Shown: piece after piece, positions 55,642-64,000 of the stretch
How the letters are laid out: each line of letters opens with the position of its first letter
Position numbering within the stretch: position 1 is the stretch's first letter
Source: Lenzites betulinus
Taxonomy: Eukaryota > Basidiomycota > Agaricomycetes > Polyporales > Polyporaceae
DNA: 64,000 bases
Direction of reading: 5' to 3'
Assembly: GCA_022264855.1 (NCBI GenBank)
Contig: JABYQU010000034.1
Coordinates: forward strand, 310,001-374,000
Position numbers and translations under genes: made by a program
Notes under the pieces: generated by a model
Databases searched by the model: none
What the model was told of the DNA's origin: nothing
What the model saw: the letters and a program-made list of their open reading frames with translations, nothing else

Positions 55642-57244
55642 ATGGTGACAAGCACACTCTCGGCCTCGCTTGGGCGTTCTCTTCGGAGTGCAGCGCGCTA
55701 CCACGTACGTTGTGTGCTGCTGCTGTCGCAGACAGCAATGAAATGTGCTGACGGAACACTCCACAGCGCCGCCCATTGCGGACGTTCGCGACTGCAGTGA
55801 ACATCCCTCATCCCCAACTGCAAACAACGACACTGCCAAATGGCCTTACGGTAGCCACTGAGGCTCACCCGCATGCGCAGACGGCGACGGTGGGCGTGTG
55901 GATTGACGCGGGGTCGAGAGCGGAGACGGACGCAACGAACGGCACGGCGCACTTCCTTGAACACATGGCCTTCAAGGGCACCAACCGTCGCTCGCAGCAC
56001 CAGCTCGAGCTCTCGGTCGAGTCGCTCGGCGCGCACTTGAACGCGTACACGTCCCGCGAGCAGACGGTGTACTACGCCAAATGCTTCTCCAAGGACGTCA
56101 ACACCAGCGTGGATATCATCAGCGACATTCTCCAGAACTCGACCCTCGAGTCTGGCGCGATCGAGCGGGAGCGGGATGTTATCCTCCGCGAGCAGCAGGA
56201 GGTGGACAAGCAGATGGAGGAGGTCGTTTTCGACCACCTGCATTCCGTTGCTTTCCAGGGTACGTGACGTTGAATGCCCCCGCCTCCTAACGTAATTGAC
56301 CTCCCGCCAGGCCAACCCCTCGGCCGCACCATCCTCGGCCCCAAGGCCAACATCCTCTCCATCAAGCGTGACGACCTCGCCTCGTACATCAAGACGAACT
56401 ACACCGCCGACCGCATGGTCCTCGTCGGCACCGGCGGCGTCGACCACGAGCAGCTCGTGAAGTCCGCCGAGAAGCACTTTGCCTCCCTCCCCGTCTCCGC
56501 CAACCCCATCCCCCTCGGCCGCCTCTCGCACCCGAAGACCCGCTTCGTCGGCTCCGAGGTCCGCGTCCGCGACGACACCATGCCCACCGCGCACGTCGCG
56601 ATCGCCGTCGAGGGCGTCGGCTGGAGCTCGCCCGACTACTTCCCGATGCTCGTCATGCAGAGCATTTTCGGGAACTGGGATCGCTCGCTCGGCGCGTCCG
56701 GCCTGATGTCCTCGCGCCTCTCGCACATCGTGTCCTCGAACCAGCTCGCGAACAGCTACATGTCGTTCTCGACGAGCTACTCCGACACCGGCCTGTGGGG
56801 CATCTACCTCGTCACGGAGAACCTCGTGAACATGGACGACCTCGCGCACTTCACGCTCAAGGAGTGGACGCGCATGTCGATCGCGCCCACCGACGCCGAG
56901 GTCGAGCGTGCGAAGAGCCAGCTGAAGGCGAGCCTCCTCCTCAGCCTTGACGGCACCACCGCTATTGCAGAGGACATTGGCCGCCAGCTTGTGACGAGCG
57001 GCCGCCGCATGACCCCCAAGCAGGTCGAGTTCGTCGTTGACAACGTCACGACCGACGACATCAAGCGGGTAGCGCAGAAGTACCTGTGGGACAAGGACGT
57101 ACGTGGCTGCACCCCCTACTTTCCCTTATATGTTTCTCACGCTGCTTGCACGTTTTGCAGATTGCCATCGCCGCGGTCGGCCCCGTCGACGGCCTCCTCG
57201 ACTACAACCGCATCCGCTCGGACATGTCCTCGCTCATCTACTAG
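55642..57244 (+). CDS. mas1: Mitochondrial processing peptidase beta subunit, 475 aa
   Basis: Exons 55642-55704, 55767-56259, 56311-57098 and 57161-57244 (1428 nt). The presequence is basic and hydroxylated ([20 protein letters not shown]). The inverted zinc-binding motif HFLEH is intact (His83, Glu86, His87, in [13 protein letters not shown]) with the distal Glu region [16 protein letters not shown]. This distinguishes the catalytic beta subunit from the inactive core-1 protein of complex III, although some fungi share one protein for both roles. It cleaves presequences of imported proteins in the matrix. The exon-3 sequence is unusually GC-rich at third positions, suggesting high expression. 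Confidence 0.92.
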
Positions 57245-57722
57245 ATGCGGCGTCGGGGTGTGCGCTCGGGTCGGTTGGACGCTGTTATGTAGTTATCGTC
57301 GCCATAATGCTAGCCAGCTCCTAGACCCCCGGCAACGGGAGGGTAGATCAAAAGTAACTTCACACTGTTGTTCACTCTGCGCGATGGAAGCTGGTTTTAA
57401 TGTGCTTGGGATGCGGGTCGGCCAGGCCACGGAAGCATGCGGTGTTGGCTCTTGCTTTGATAGACGGTATGCAACTCTCAGCTACGCCTCCACAATATTT
57501 TGCAGTCGTATTGCAGGCGTCATGCAAAATGGACCAATCACGAACGTTTTTACGCAGCAGTGAGGAAGCAAAAGGTGTCGCGTTGTGCATACGCCGGATA
57601 TGACCGCAATACAGGCATAGGTACAGGCATGAGTAGACCAAGATGACGGGCGGTATAGAGTGCATAGTCCATATCAGGAGCAACGAGGGCGCAAGGATGA
57701 GAGCACGGGAGGCGGGTGCTGG
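57245..57722. other. Intergenic between converging MPP-beta and Aurora kinase genes
   Basis: No gene or repeat recognised. Confidence 0.5.
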
Positions 57723-59114
57723 TCATGCAGGCCCAGCGGTGGAATGACCCTTTGACCGGTACTTGACGACCCAGGGGTGTTTCCGTACCTCACTAAGGGG
57801 TATGCGGCGCTCAGGGTCGTATTGCAGGAGCTGCAGTGAATCTATGAGTCAGATGTACTTCACATCCCGGAGAAGTACTGACCCTGGTGATGACGTCGCG
57901 AGCTTCGGGGGATACCTTCGAAGGAATCTTGAGGTCAACCCGAGCGATGCGCTTATATGTGGCTGTAGTAAAGAACTGTCAGCGCTGCGGCGAATGCATT
58001 GCGTTACTAGGTCTCACCATTGTGTCCGCTGAGGTCCTCGAATGGTGGCGCGCCGCAGATAAATTCGTACGTGAGTACGCCCAACGCCCAGTAGTCGACT
58101 TTCTCGTTGTGCTCGCGGCCTTCCACCATCTCCGGGGGGAGGTAGTCAAGTGTTCCACACAGCGTCTTACGACGGTTGCCCGGTGCGTGTACGCTCCAGC
58201 CGAAGTCGGCAATCTTGAGTTCGCCGTTGATACCCAAGAGGAGGTTCTCGGGCTTGATGTCACGGTGAATGACGTGCTTTCCGTGGAGATACATGAGCGC
58301 GTCAGCCATCTGGTCGATGTAGCGCGAGGAGCGTTTCTCCGTGAACGAGCCGTACTTGGTGAGTTGCCTGTAGAGCTCGCCCTTGCCCGCGAACTCGAGC
58401 ATGAGGAAGATGCGCTTCTCGTCGTGAAAGTAGCCGTAGAGGCGCAGGACATGCGGGTGCCGTAGGTTCTGCTGGATCTCAATCTCTCTCCGGATTTGCT
58501 TCTCGACTCGCGACTGCACGATCTCGGACTTGTAGAGTGTCTTGAGCGCGAGGATGTAGTGCGGTTCGACCTTCGTTCGGACCATGTACACTCGTCCGAA
58601 CTTGCCCTTGCCGAGTGGCCGCCCAATATCAAAGTCGGTAAGATGCCATTCGCGTGTCGGGCCATACCTGGGGAACGGCTTGTTAGTACTAATAGTACTG
58701 GGCTGAGCCACCGCGCACTTACATTGCAACGCTGGAGTCGAGCGCGAGATCTTCCGCGGCTTGGCCTGTCACCTTGCCCCCGCGTGTTTCGTTCTCAATC
58801 TCCAGCCCGCCATCGTATCGTCCGATGTCTATGGTAGCTTGCTTCGCCAGCGTGGATGGCCGCGTGGGCGAAGGTGGTCGTGATGTGTCTTGCTGCTGAG
58901 TCTTGCTGGCCAGTGATTGTGTCGAGGCTGCCTTTTGCAGGCTCGTAGATGACGGGAACGGGTTTGGTGCCGCATATTTGGAGAGTAGTTTCGTGACGTT
59001 CGTTTGGCTTGGTTTCTTCTGGTGCTGTGTCGTGGTCGTCGTGCGGGTGGTGTTGGGTTTCGACGAGATCTCGAGGGCGGAAATCTGGCGGGTGATCTGT
59101 CCGATGGAAGCCAT
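57723..59114 (-). CDS. ark1: Aurora-family serine/threonine protein kinase, 409 aa
   Basis: Exons 59114-58723, 58667-58018, 57962-57883 and 57830-57723 (1230 nt). The N-terminus (about 130 residues) is Ser/Thr/Gln-rich and disordered. The kinase domain starts [20 protein letters not shown] and has the ATP lysine at 173, [17 protein letters not shown] and the Aurora activation loop [19 protein letters not shown], whose Thr is the autophosphorylation site. The C-terminal lobe ends at [18 protein letters not shown]. It is the catalytic subunit of the chromosomal passenger complex, acting in chromosome segregation and cytokinesis. The ATG at 59114 ([17 protein letters not shown]) is the first in frame. 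Intron 3 has a GTCAGT donor. Confidence 0.93.
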
Positions 59115-59866
59115 TGTAGGCGGTGTGTCGCTATCGCTCGAGGTCGACTGGAGGAGGGATGAGAGGGTTGGGGGCAACGGGGAGGTCGACGTCGAAAACG
59201 AGAAACGCGGCGAGCGCGAGGTTCGGTTTTGAACAAGCGCGCTTCAGCCACTACGCGTCGGCTCACGTGATCGAGAACACAGTTCATAGGCGCGCATGTA
59301 GGCGCGCAATGCCCGATTCAGATCGTTTAATTTTGGCAGGTGTTTATAGCAGATCTTGCGATGGATCTACACTGGCTGCAATGCAGAGTTCTCCCACCAC
59401 AAGTCGAGTATGGCCGCAGGCTGTGTATGATATGCGCTCGGTAGGTCTTCAGATGGAAAACGAACAGGCGCAGAAAACAGTGAACTTAGTTTCATACGTA
59501 CGATGTTCCCAGACGCCTCACTACGATTCGAAATATGAAGACCGCATAGCTCTGAGGAACCATTATGCCGTAGACCGTGGAAGCGTATGTTATTTGTGTC
59601 TGCCCTCTCGGAGTTCTTTGACGATATTCTGTGTCATATGTGCGTGCACCTGCCGCCCGCCCTCGCCGCCCGACCTTCGCTTTTTGGGCTCGGGCTCGGG
59701 CTAGCGACATGACGCGCAGCGAGCCCGCAATTGCGTGATCCAGGGTCCCCAGGCGTGCATCATTTTGCGAATACGCGGCGGCTTCATCGCAACTCTCTGC
59801 TTCTTCAGACCTACCGTTCAGCGGCCTTCGGCATGACGATCCTTGCGCTGGCCCCCTCTGCTGCTC
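59115..59866. other. Divergent promoter of the Aurora kinase and first DUF202 genes
   Basis: No gene supported in 750 bp. Confidence 0.5.
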
Positions 59867-60616
59867 ATGACCACACAGCACATCGAGTCGCCGGCGACGA
59901 AGACACCCGCCCCTGAGCTCACGGCACCGGACACAGCGCCCCCCTCTCCGCCCCCGTCCCGCGGGCCGTCCCGACAGCGCGCTTCGAAATGTGCTGCGCT
60001 GGAAGATCCGTTCGTAGATCCACCAGTGTCGAGGGAAGGTAGCGGGGACCCACGTCAAGAATCGTCCAGCACCGAGAACCCGTTCTTCAGTGACGACGAA
60101 GATGAGCCACAACAAGGCAAGGGGAAGGGGAAGGGAAAGGAGTCGGAGGAGACCCGATGGAGGAGGTGTTTGAGGGAACGGAACCTCACACTCACGCTCG
60201 AGAATTCGGGGAGCGTTGCGCGAGACCACCTGGCCTCTGAGCGAACATTTCTGGCATACGTTCGGACGAGCCTTACCATGTCGTCTGCGGGAGTCGGTAT
60301 GTCAGAGATACGTCCTCGGGGGCATGTCAAACCGAAGTACTTACAGGTATCATTCGCAGGGTTGATACAGCTATTTTCTCTCTCGGCCTCCAGTGCCCAC
60401 CGAGAAGACTTGCAGCACCTCGCACGACCGCTGGGGTCCGTAATGGTGGCGATCGGACTGTTCACGCTGGGGATCGGGGTGGTGAGGTATTTCCTCGTAC
60501 AAGATGCGCTCGTCCGGGGAGTCTATCCGGTTGCCCGTGTCAGTACAACGGCGCTATCCTTCTTCGTGCTTGCCATCGTCATCGCCGTGTTCGTCGTAGT
60601 CCTCGTCAGGACTTAA
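59867..60616 (+). CDS. DUF202 (YidH-like) membrane protein, first of two tandem paralogues, 228 aa
   Basis: Exons 59867-60296 and 60360-60616 (687 nt). A Pro/Ser-rich and acidic N-terminus (FFSDDEDEPQQGKGKGKGKE) leads to the conserved block TLENSGSVARDHLASERTFL, AYVRTSLT, then three hydrophobic segments (SSAGVGLIQLFSLS; GSVMVAIGLFTLGIGVVRYF; ALSFFVLAIVIAVFVVVLV). The domain occurs in small membrane proteins, including the C-terminus of vacuolar transporter chaperones. The 63-nt intron is a multiple of three and contains no stop, so the retained form would also be translatable with 21 extra residues inside the first membrane segment. The intron position matches the paralogue at 61663. Confidence 0.82.
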   Translation: MTTQHIESPATKTPAPELTAPDTAPPSPPPSRGPSRQRASKCAALEDPFVDPPVSREGSGDPRQESSSTENPFFSDDEDEPQQGKGKGKGKESEETRWRRCLRERNLTLTLENSGSVARDHLASERTFLAYVRTSLTMSSAGVGMSEIRPRGHVKPKYLQVSFAGLIQLFSLSASSAHREDLQHLARPLGSVMVAIGLFTLGIGVVRYFLVQDALVRGVYPVARVSTTALSFFVLAIVIAVFVVVLVRT

Positions 60617-61662
60617 CCTGGCATAAGCATGGTACGTCCGATGCATCACCCGCTCTGACCTTCGGTGTTCTAATCGCAGCGACTCGCTCCAGGTCAAAGC
60701 TTCGGCCCATGTACGACACACTTCGAGGGCTCTCAAACTTTCCTGCGCTGTTCAATAAGGCTCTGTTATGACATTTATGGAGGATCACGGACAGTTTTCA
60801 CCACGAACCTTGTTATACGCTACCTCATCAACGACGTGAATCTTGGGTATACCTGGTCGACGTCAGGCCTTACGTTTACTTAGCAGAGATACGCCCTACG
60901 CACGCCACACTGGCAGTACGAACGCACAATTTGCCTCAAGGAATGTCGGGTTCCAGGCTGTCTGGTGAGTCTGCCGTCCACACACCACGTCGGCGTTCGC
61001 GTTTATGAGGTCCACTGCGGATGAATTAAACTCCCTGCTCTGTATCGCCTGGTGTCAGATAGGCAGATAGGCGCATATATGAGTCTCCCGGCTGCGACCA
61101 ATCATCACGGCCGTATATATGGGCGTCTATATATCATGGCCGAAAGCTTAAGTTGTGCAGCTTCGAAGCGTTGGCATCGTCGGGCGGTACCAAGGGTAAG
61201 ACTGCAACTGAATCTTGGTCAGATATCATCTCGGCGTAGAAACTTGAAAGGAAAGCCATCGACAGCGAGCTCTATGCACCTACATACTAGCGATTTTGAC
61301 AGGACACAGCTCGGAACTTCAATTCGCATTTGTCTCCCGCCACCACCACCTTGTAGTTCTGCAGCTGCCTACACAAAGACTCTCCTCTGCATTTGCTTGT
61401 TCCCCGCTGCCGCTTGACCATCACATCGTGCGCCGCCTCATTCCTTACGCGACCGCAATATTCATGACGTCAAAAGACAGGCGGAGAACGCGCCCGTCGA
61501 CCAGCGCCAACCCCTTTCTCGAGCAATTCGGAGTACACGCAGAATCTCCGAGGCCGCCAGCGGGTGCCCGACGCTGAGCGCTGAATTCCGATATCCTTGT
61601 CTGACCGGTGCCCACGCTCTGCATCTGACTCGTAATAGCGCATCCTGCCACACGCACCCACG
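60617..61662. other. Intergenic between tandem DUF202 genes
   Basis: 1 kb without a gene. Three near-identical ATATAT boxes occur at 61075-61134, about 530-590 bp before the second DUF202 start. Confidence 0.5.
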
Positions 61663-62406
61663 ATGTCCCCCCGCACCATCGAGCCCCCTACTGTCGTGAC
61701 CAGGCCCCCGCTAGCCGTAACACCAGACTTACCTGCGTCGCCGCCACCATCCCGACACGGCCATACACCCTCGTCCGACTGCGAGACCCGGGATGCATCG
61801 CAGGAGAGCCGGAAGGAGGAGCGGAACGGGACAGGGCGCCCAGCGTCGTGCGATGCAGGGGAGCGGTCGGCGTCGGAGGACAGGGACAGCGAGGGGCGGC
61901 TGAAGCGGCGGAAACAGGGACGAGAGGGGCGGCGGGCGCGCTGGCGTCAGCTCGCGGAGGACTGGAAGCTCTGGATGACGCTGGAGAACTCGGGGAGCGT
62001 CGCACGCGACCACCTCGCGTCCGAGCGGACGTTCCTCGCGTATGCCCGTACGAGCCTCACGATCGCGTCTACGGGAGTCGGTGCGTGAGCCTGTTGTCTC
62101 TGTGCCGAAGTGGGTAGAATGTGCACTCACATTGCGCCCTCTCCTCTCCATGTAGCGCTGGTGCAGCTGTTCACGCTATCTGCGGAGATAGACACGAAGG
62201 CACAGCGGTTCGCGCGGCCGCTCGGGGCGGTCATGATCGCGCTCGGAATGTTCACCCTCGGCGTGGGGGCCCTGCGCTACTTCCTCGTGCAGGACGCGCT
62301 CATCCGCGGGGTGTATCCTGTCGCACGCATAAGCGCGAGTGTATTGTCGTTCGTCTTGCTTGCGATAATCCTGGTCGTCTTCGTGATTATCCTCGCGGCG
62401 AGGTAG
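61663..62406 (+). CDS. DUF202 (YidH-like) membrane protein, second tandem paralogue, 222 aa
   Basis: Exons 61663-62080 and 62156-62406 (669 nt). The transmembrane module is very close to the upstream copy (ENSGSVARDHLASERTFLAY, then RTSLTIASTGVALVQLF, RFARPLGAVMIALGMFTLG, and FLVQDALIRGVYPVARIS). The N-terminal tail is unrelated in detail, being Arg/Glu-rich (GRLKRRKQGREGRRARWRQ). The intron sits at the same codon as in the first copy but is 75 nt with different sequence. The pattern of conserved membrane domain, same intron position and diverged tail indicates an old tandem duplication. Confidence 0.85.
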
Positions 62407-62641
62407 CGCAATGCAGCCTGTCTGCGTTGCGTGGTATTGGAGAGCTTAGAGCAGGGGATTAGAGGATTAGAGGGTTATGGCCTGCGCTGCGTGTTACGGC
62501 TTATATACCCATACGCCATACTTGATGGATTCACGCCATCAATCACGTCTTTAGTGTCTCGCCCACGCCTGTCCACGCCGTAGATTCACGCTACTGTATA
62601 CTAACTAGTAGATCGTCATTGGATCGTCGTCAAACGTGTTC
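62407..62641. other. Short gap between converging DUF202 and monooxygenase genes
   Basis: Only 3' flanks; nothing recognised. Confidence 0.4.
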
Positions 62642-64000
62642 CTACTCGTAAGAGATGTACTTCTCCGCAGGTACCCCATGCTCTTCCTCATATGCCCGCT
62701 GCCATTCGGCGAGCCGCGTCAACAAATCCGCCCACTGCCCCTCCGTCTCGACGCCCTCAAGCCACTTGCGCTGCTGGCCGATGTGGACCACGCGCTCCCA
62801 TGCACGGTAGAGCAGACGCGAGTCGGCCCTGCCGACCCGTCTCCATTCCTCGACGTACTTGCGGCCGTCCTGCGGGAGCGCCCCGACACGCTTCAGGTAC
62901 TCGACCACGTCGTCCTGGTAGTCGTGGTCGGTCTCTGACGGCGAGATGAGCCGGTGCCCGACGTAGTAGGGGTCGAGGCCCTCCGCGCGAAGCGTGTCCT
63001 CGCGTTTCACGAGGTCCGCGAGCATCTCCTCCCGGGAGGGAAGGACGGACGCGTTCGCGATCGCATGTGCGACGAGCAGGCTCTGCGCGAGGTCCGACGG
63101 GCAGTTCGCGACGAGGACGGGCAGGCCGACGAACGCGAGCGCCGTCGGGGGTAGCGCGGGCGCGAGGCTGAAGATGTGGCGGTAGAGCGGGAAGATGTAG
63201 CGCAGGTTGCTGACGAGCGTGCGCGCCGTGGTGGAGTTGTGCGTGGGGGCGGGGTCGATGGCGAGCACGGAGGAGTGCGGTGCGCTGAGAAAGGGGATGC
63301 GGAACTCGTAGCCCGTGCCGAGGATGAGCGCGTCCACGTCGGAGAGGGAGGTCCCGTCTTCGAAGACGACGGAGGTGTTGGTAAAGTGCGAGATGCGCGG
63401 CTTCGGGACGACGTTCGCGCCTGGGGTAGGGTCCGTCCCCGGCGTGAGCGACTGGTATGCCTAGAAGAGCATAAGCTCGGTGCAGAAACTTATGAGAAAT
63501 ATCGAACGTACCACTCGCGCGACTTTCCCTACTTGCAGGGATGCATCGCGCCCGCTCCCTCCAGCGCCGACTATGATGACAGTGCGGCCCGTGTACCTTT
63601 CCGGGAGACGGTAGTATATCGAGTGCAGTATCTCGCGCTGAGGGGCCCCTGCGGGGGTGTTCGCGAGCCATCCCTCTGTGCCGTTCCATTCCGGCACATG
63701 TGGGTAGTGGTTGTGTCCGTTCGCAACGACGAGGTGGTCGAACGAGCGTTTCTCCACACGAAGCGGCTCCCCGCGCGGCGCCGCCGGGTTCAGTTCATGG
63801 ACCTCGATGTCCCACTTCCCGCTCTCCTCGTCTCCAATCCAATTTGCGGCCGCGACGCGGTGGTGTAACCGGATATGTGGCAGGAGACCGTAATGCGCCG
63901 CATAATCTGCGTGGTACTGCTGCACGTACTCGTGCGAGGGAAACAGCGGAGTCAATGGAGGGTACGTGAAGTTTGGGTAGGTCATCGTTGGATGCGGGGT
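62642..64000 (-). CDS. Flavin-dependent (FMO-type) monooxygenase, C-terminal 435 residues; 5' end beyond the window
   Basis: The visible exons are 64000-63512 (open to the edge) and 63460-62642, joined in phase 0 by a 51-nt intron. The reading frame continues upstream of the ATG at 63985 (PHPTMTYPNFTYPP), and the N-terminal FAD-binding GxGxxG is absent, so the true start lies outside. Visible motifs are the second nucleotide-binding site VIIVGAGGSGRDAS, FDHLVVANGHNHYPHVPEW (the FMO FxxxxxxTGHxxxP-like segment) and DALILGTGYEFRIPFL. It should oxygenate a nucleophilic N or S centre, or act as a Baeyer-Villiger type, using NADPH; the substrate is unknown. Confidence 0.87.

Noticed and set aside
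55698..56849. 383-codon minus-strand ORF
   Set aside because: It is antisense to MPP-beta, which carries an intact HFLEH motif; the shadow shows the usual Arg/Val/Asp/Glu pattern.

Overview
The window is nuclear DNA of a filamentous basidiomycete, most likely a wood- or litter-decaying Agaricomycete. Genes are close together on both strands and broken by many short GT-AG introns, mostly 47-65 nt, often with a CTAAC/CTGAC-like branch site. Products include an intact Plavaka-type (CACTA-like) transposase, fungal DUF4246 and DUF202 proteins, and secreted cell-wall-active enzymes (GH16, CE8 pectin methylesterase, GH79). I rebuilt 26 protein-coding genes that run from an ATG to a stop, two genes cut by the window edges, two broken gene copies and one small doubtful ORF. 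Splice sites come from reading frame, GT/AG signals and family motifs; every multi-exon model sums to a multiple of three. None has transcript support.

Layout. 1-422: 3' end of a gene whose product ends in a CAAX prenylation motif. 1485-8220: four related two-exon genes or remnants of an unrecognised family. Two lie on the minus strand, one is a decayed fragment, and one is an inverted, frameshifted copy on the plus strand; a secreted M64 metallopeptidase gene sits between the copies. 8543-12891: metallo-beta-lactamase-fold hydrolase and the mitofusin Fzo1. 14858-16471: GPI-anchored GH16 enzyme. 17377-23908: three oxidoreductases (SDR, cytochrome P450, 2OG-Fe(II) oxygenase). 24276-29697: Plavaka-like transposon with an intact 1217-residue transposase and a convergent companion gene. 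29975-39827: mitochondrial ribosomal protein uL5, the RNA-binding protein Vts1, an aldo/keto reductase and a ThDP enzyme. 40355-41943: pectin methylesterase. 42529-47996: syntaxin, U6 snRNA phosphodiesterase Usb1, and a DUF4246 protein. 48444-51089: GH79 beta-glucuronidase-like protein. 51866-57244: electron-transfer flavoprotein beta, a family III CoA-transferase and mitochondrial processing peptidase beta. 57723-62406: Aurora kinase and two tandem DUF202 membrane proteins. 62642-64000: a flavin-dependent monooxygenase cut by the right edge.

Functionally this is a mix of housekeeping genes (mitochondrial fusion, protein import, beta-oxidation electron transfer, mitotic kinase, U6 maturation, vesicle fusion) and accessory secreted or oxidative enzymes suited to plant-polymer breakdown. 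The most distinctive features are the orphan gene family with its inverted duplication, the complete two-gene transposon next to the 2OG-oxygenase promoter, and several very small exons (7, 8, 10 and 13 nt). One of these microexons supplies part of an iron-ligand codon. No tRNA, rRNA or CRISPR array was found.
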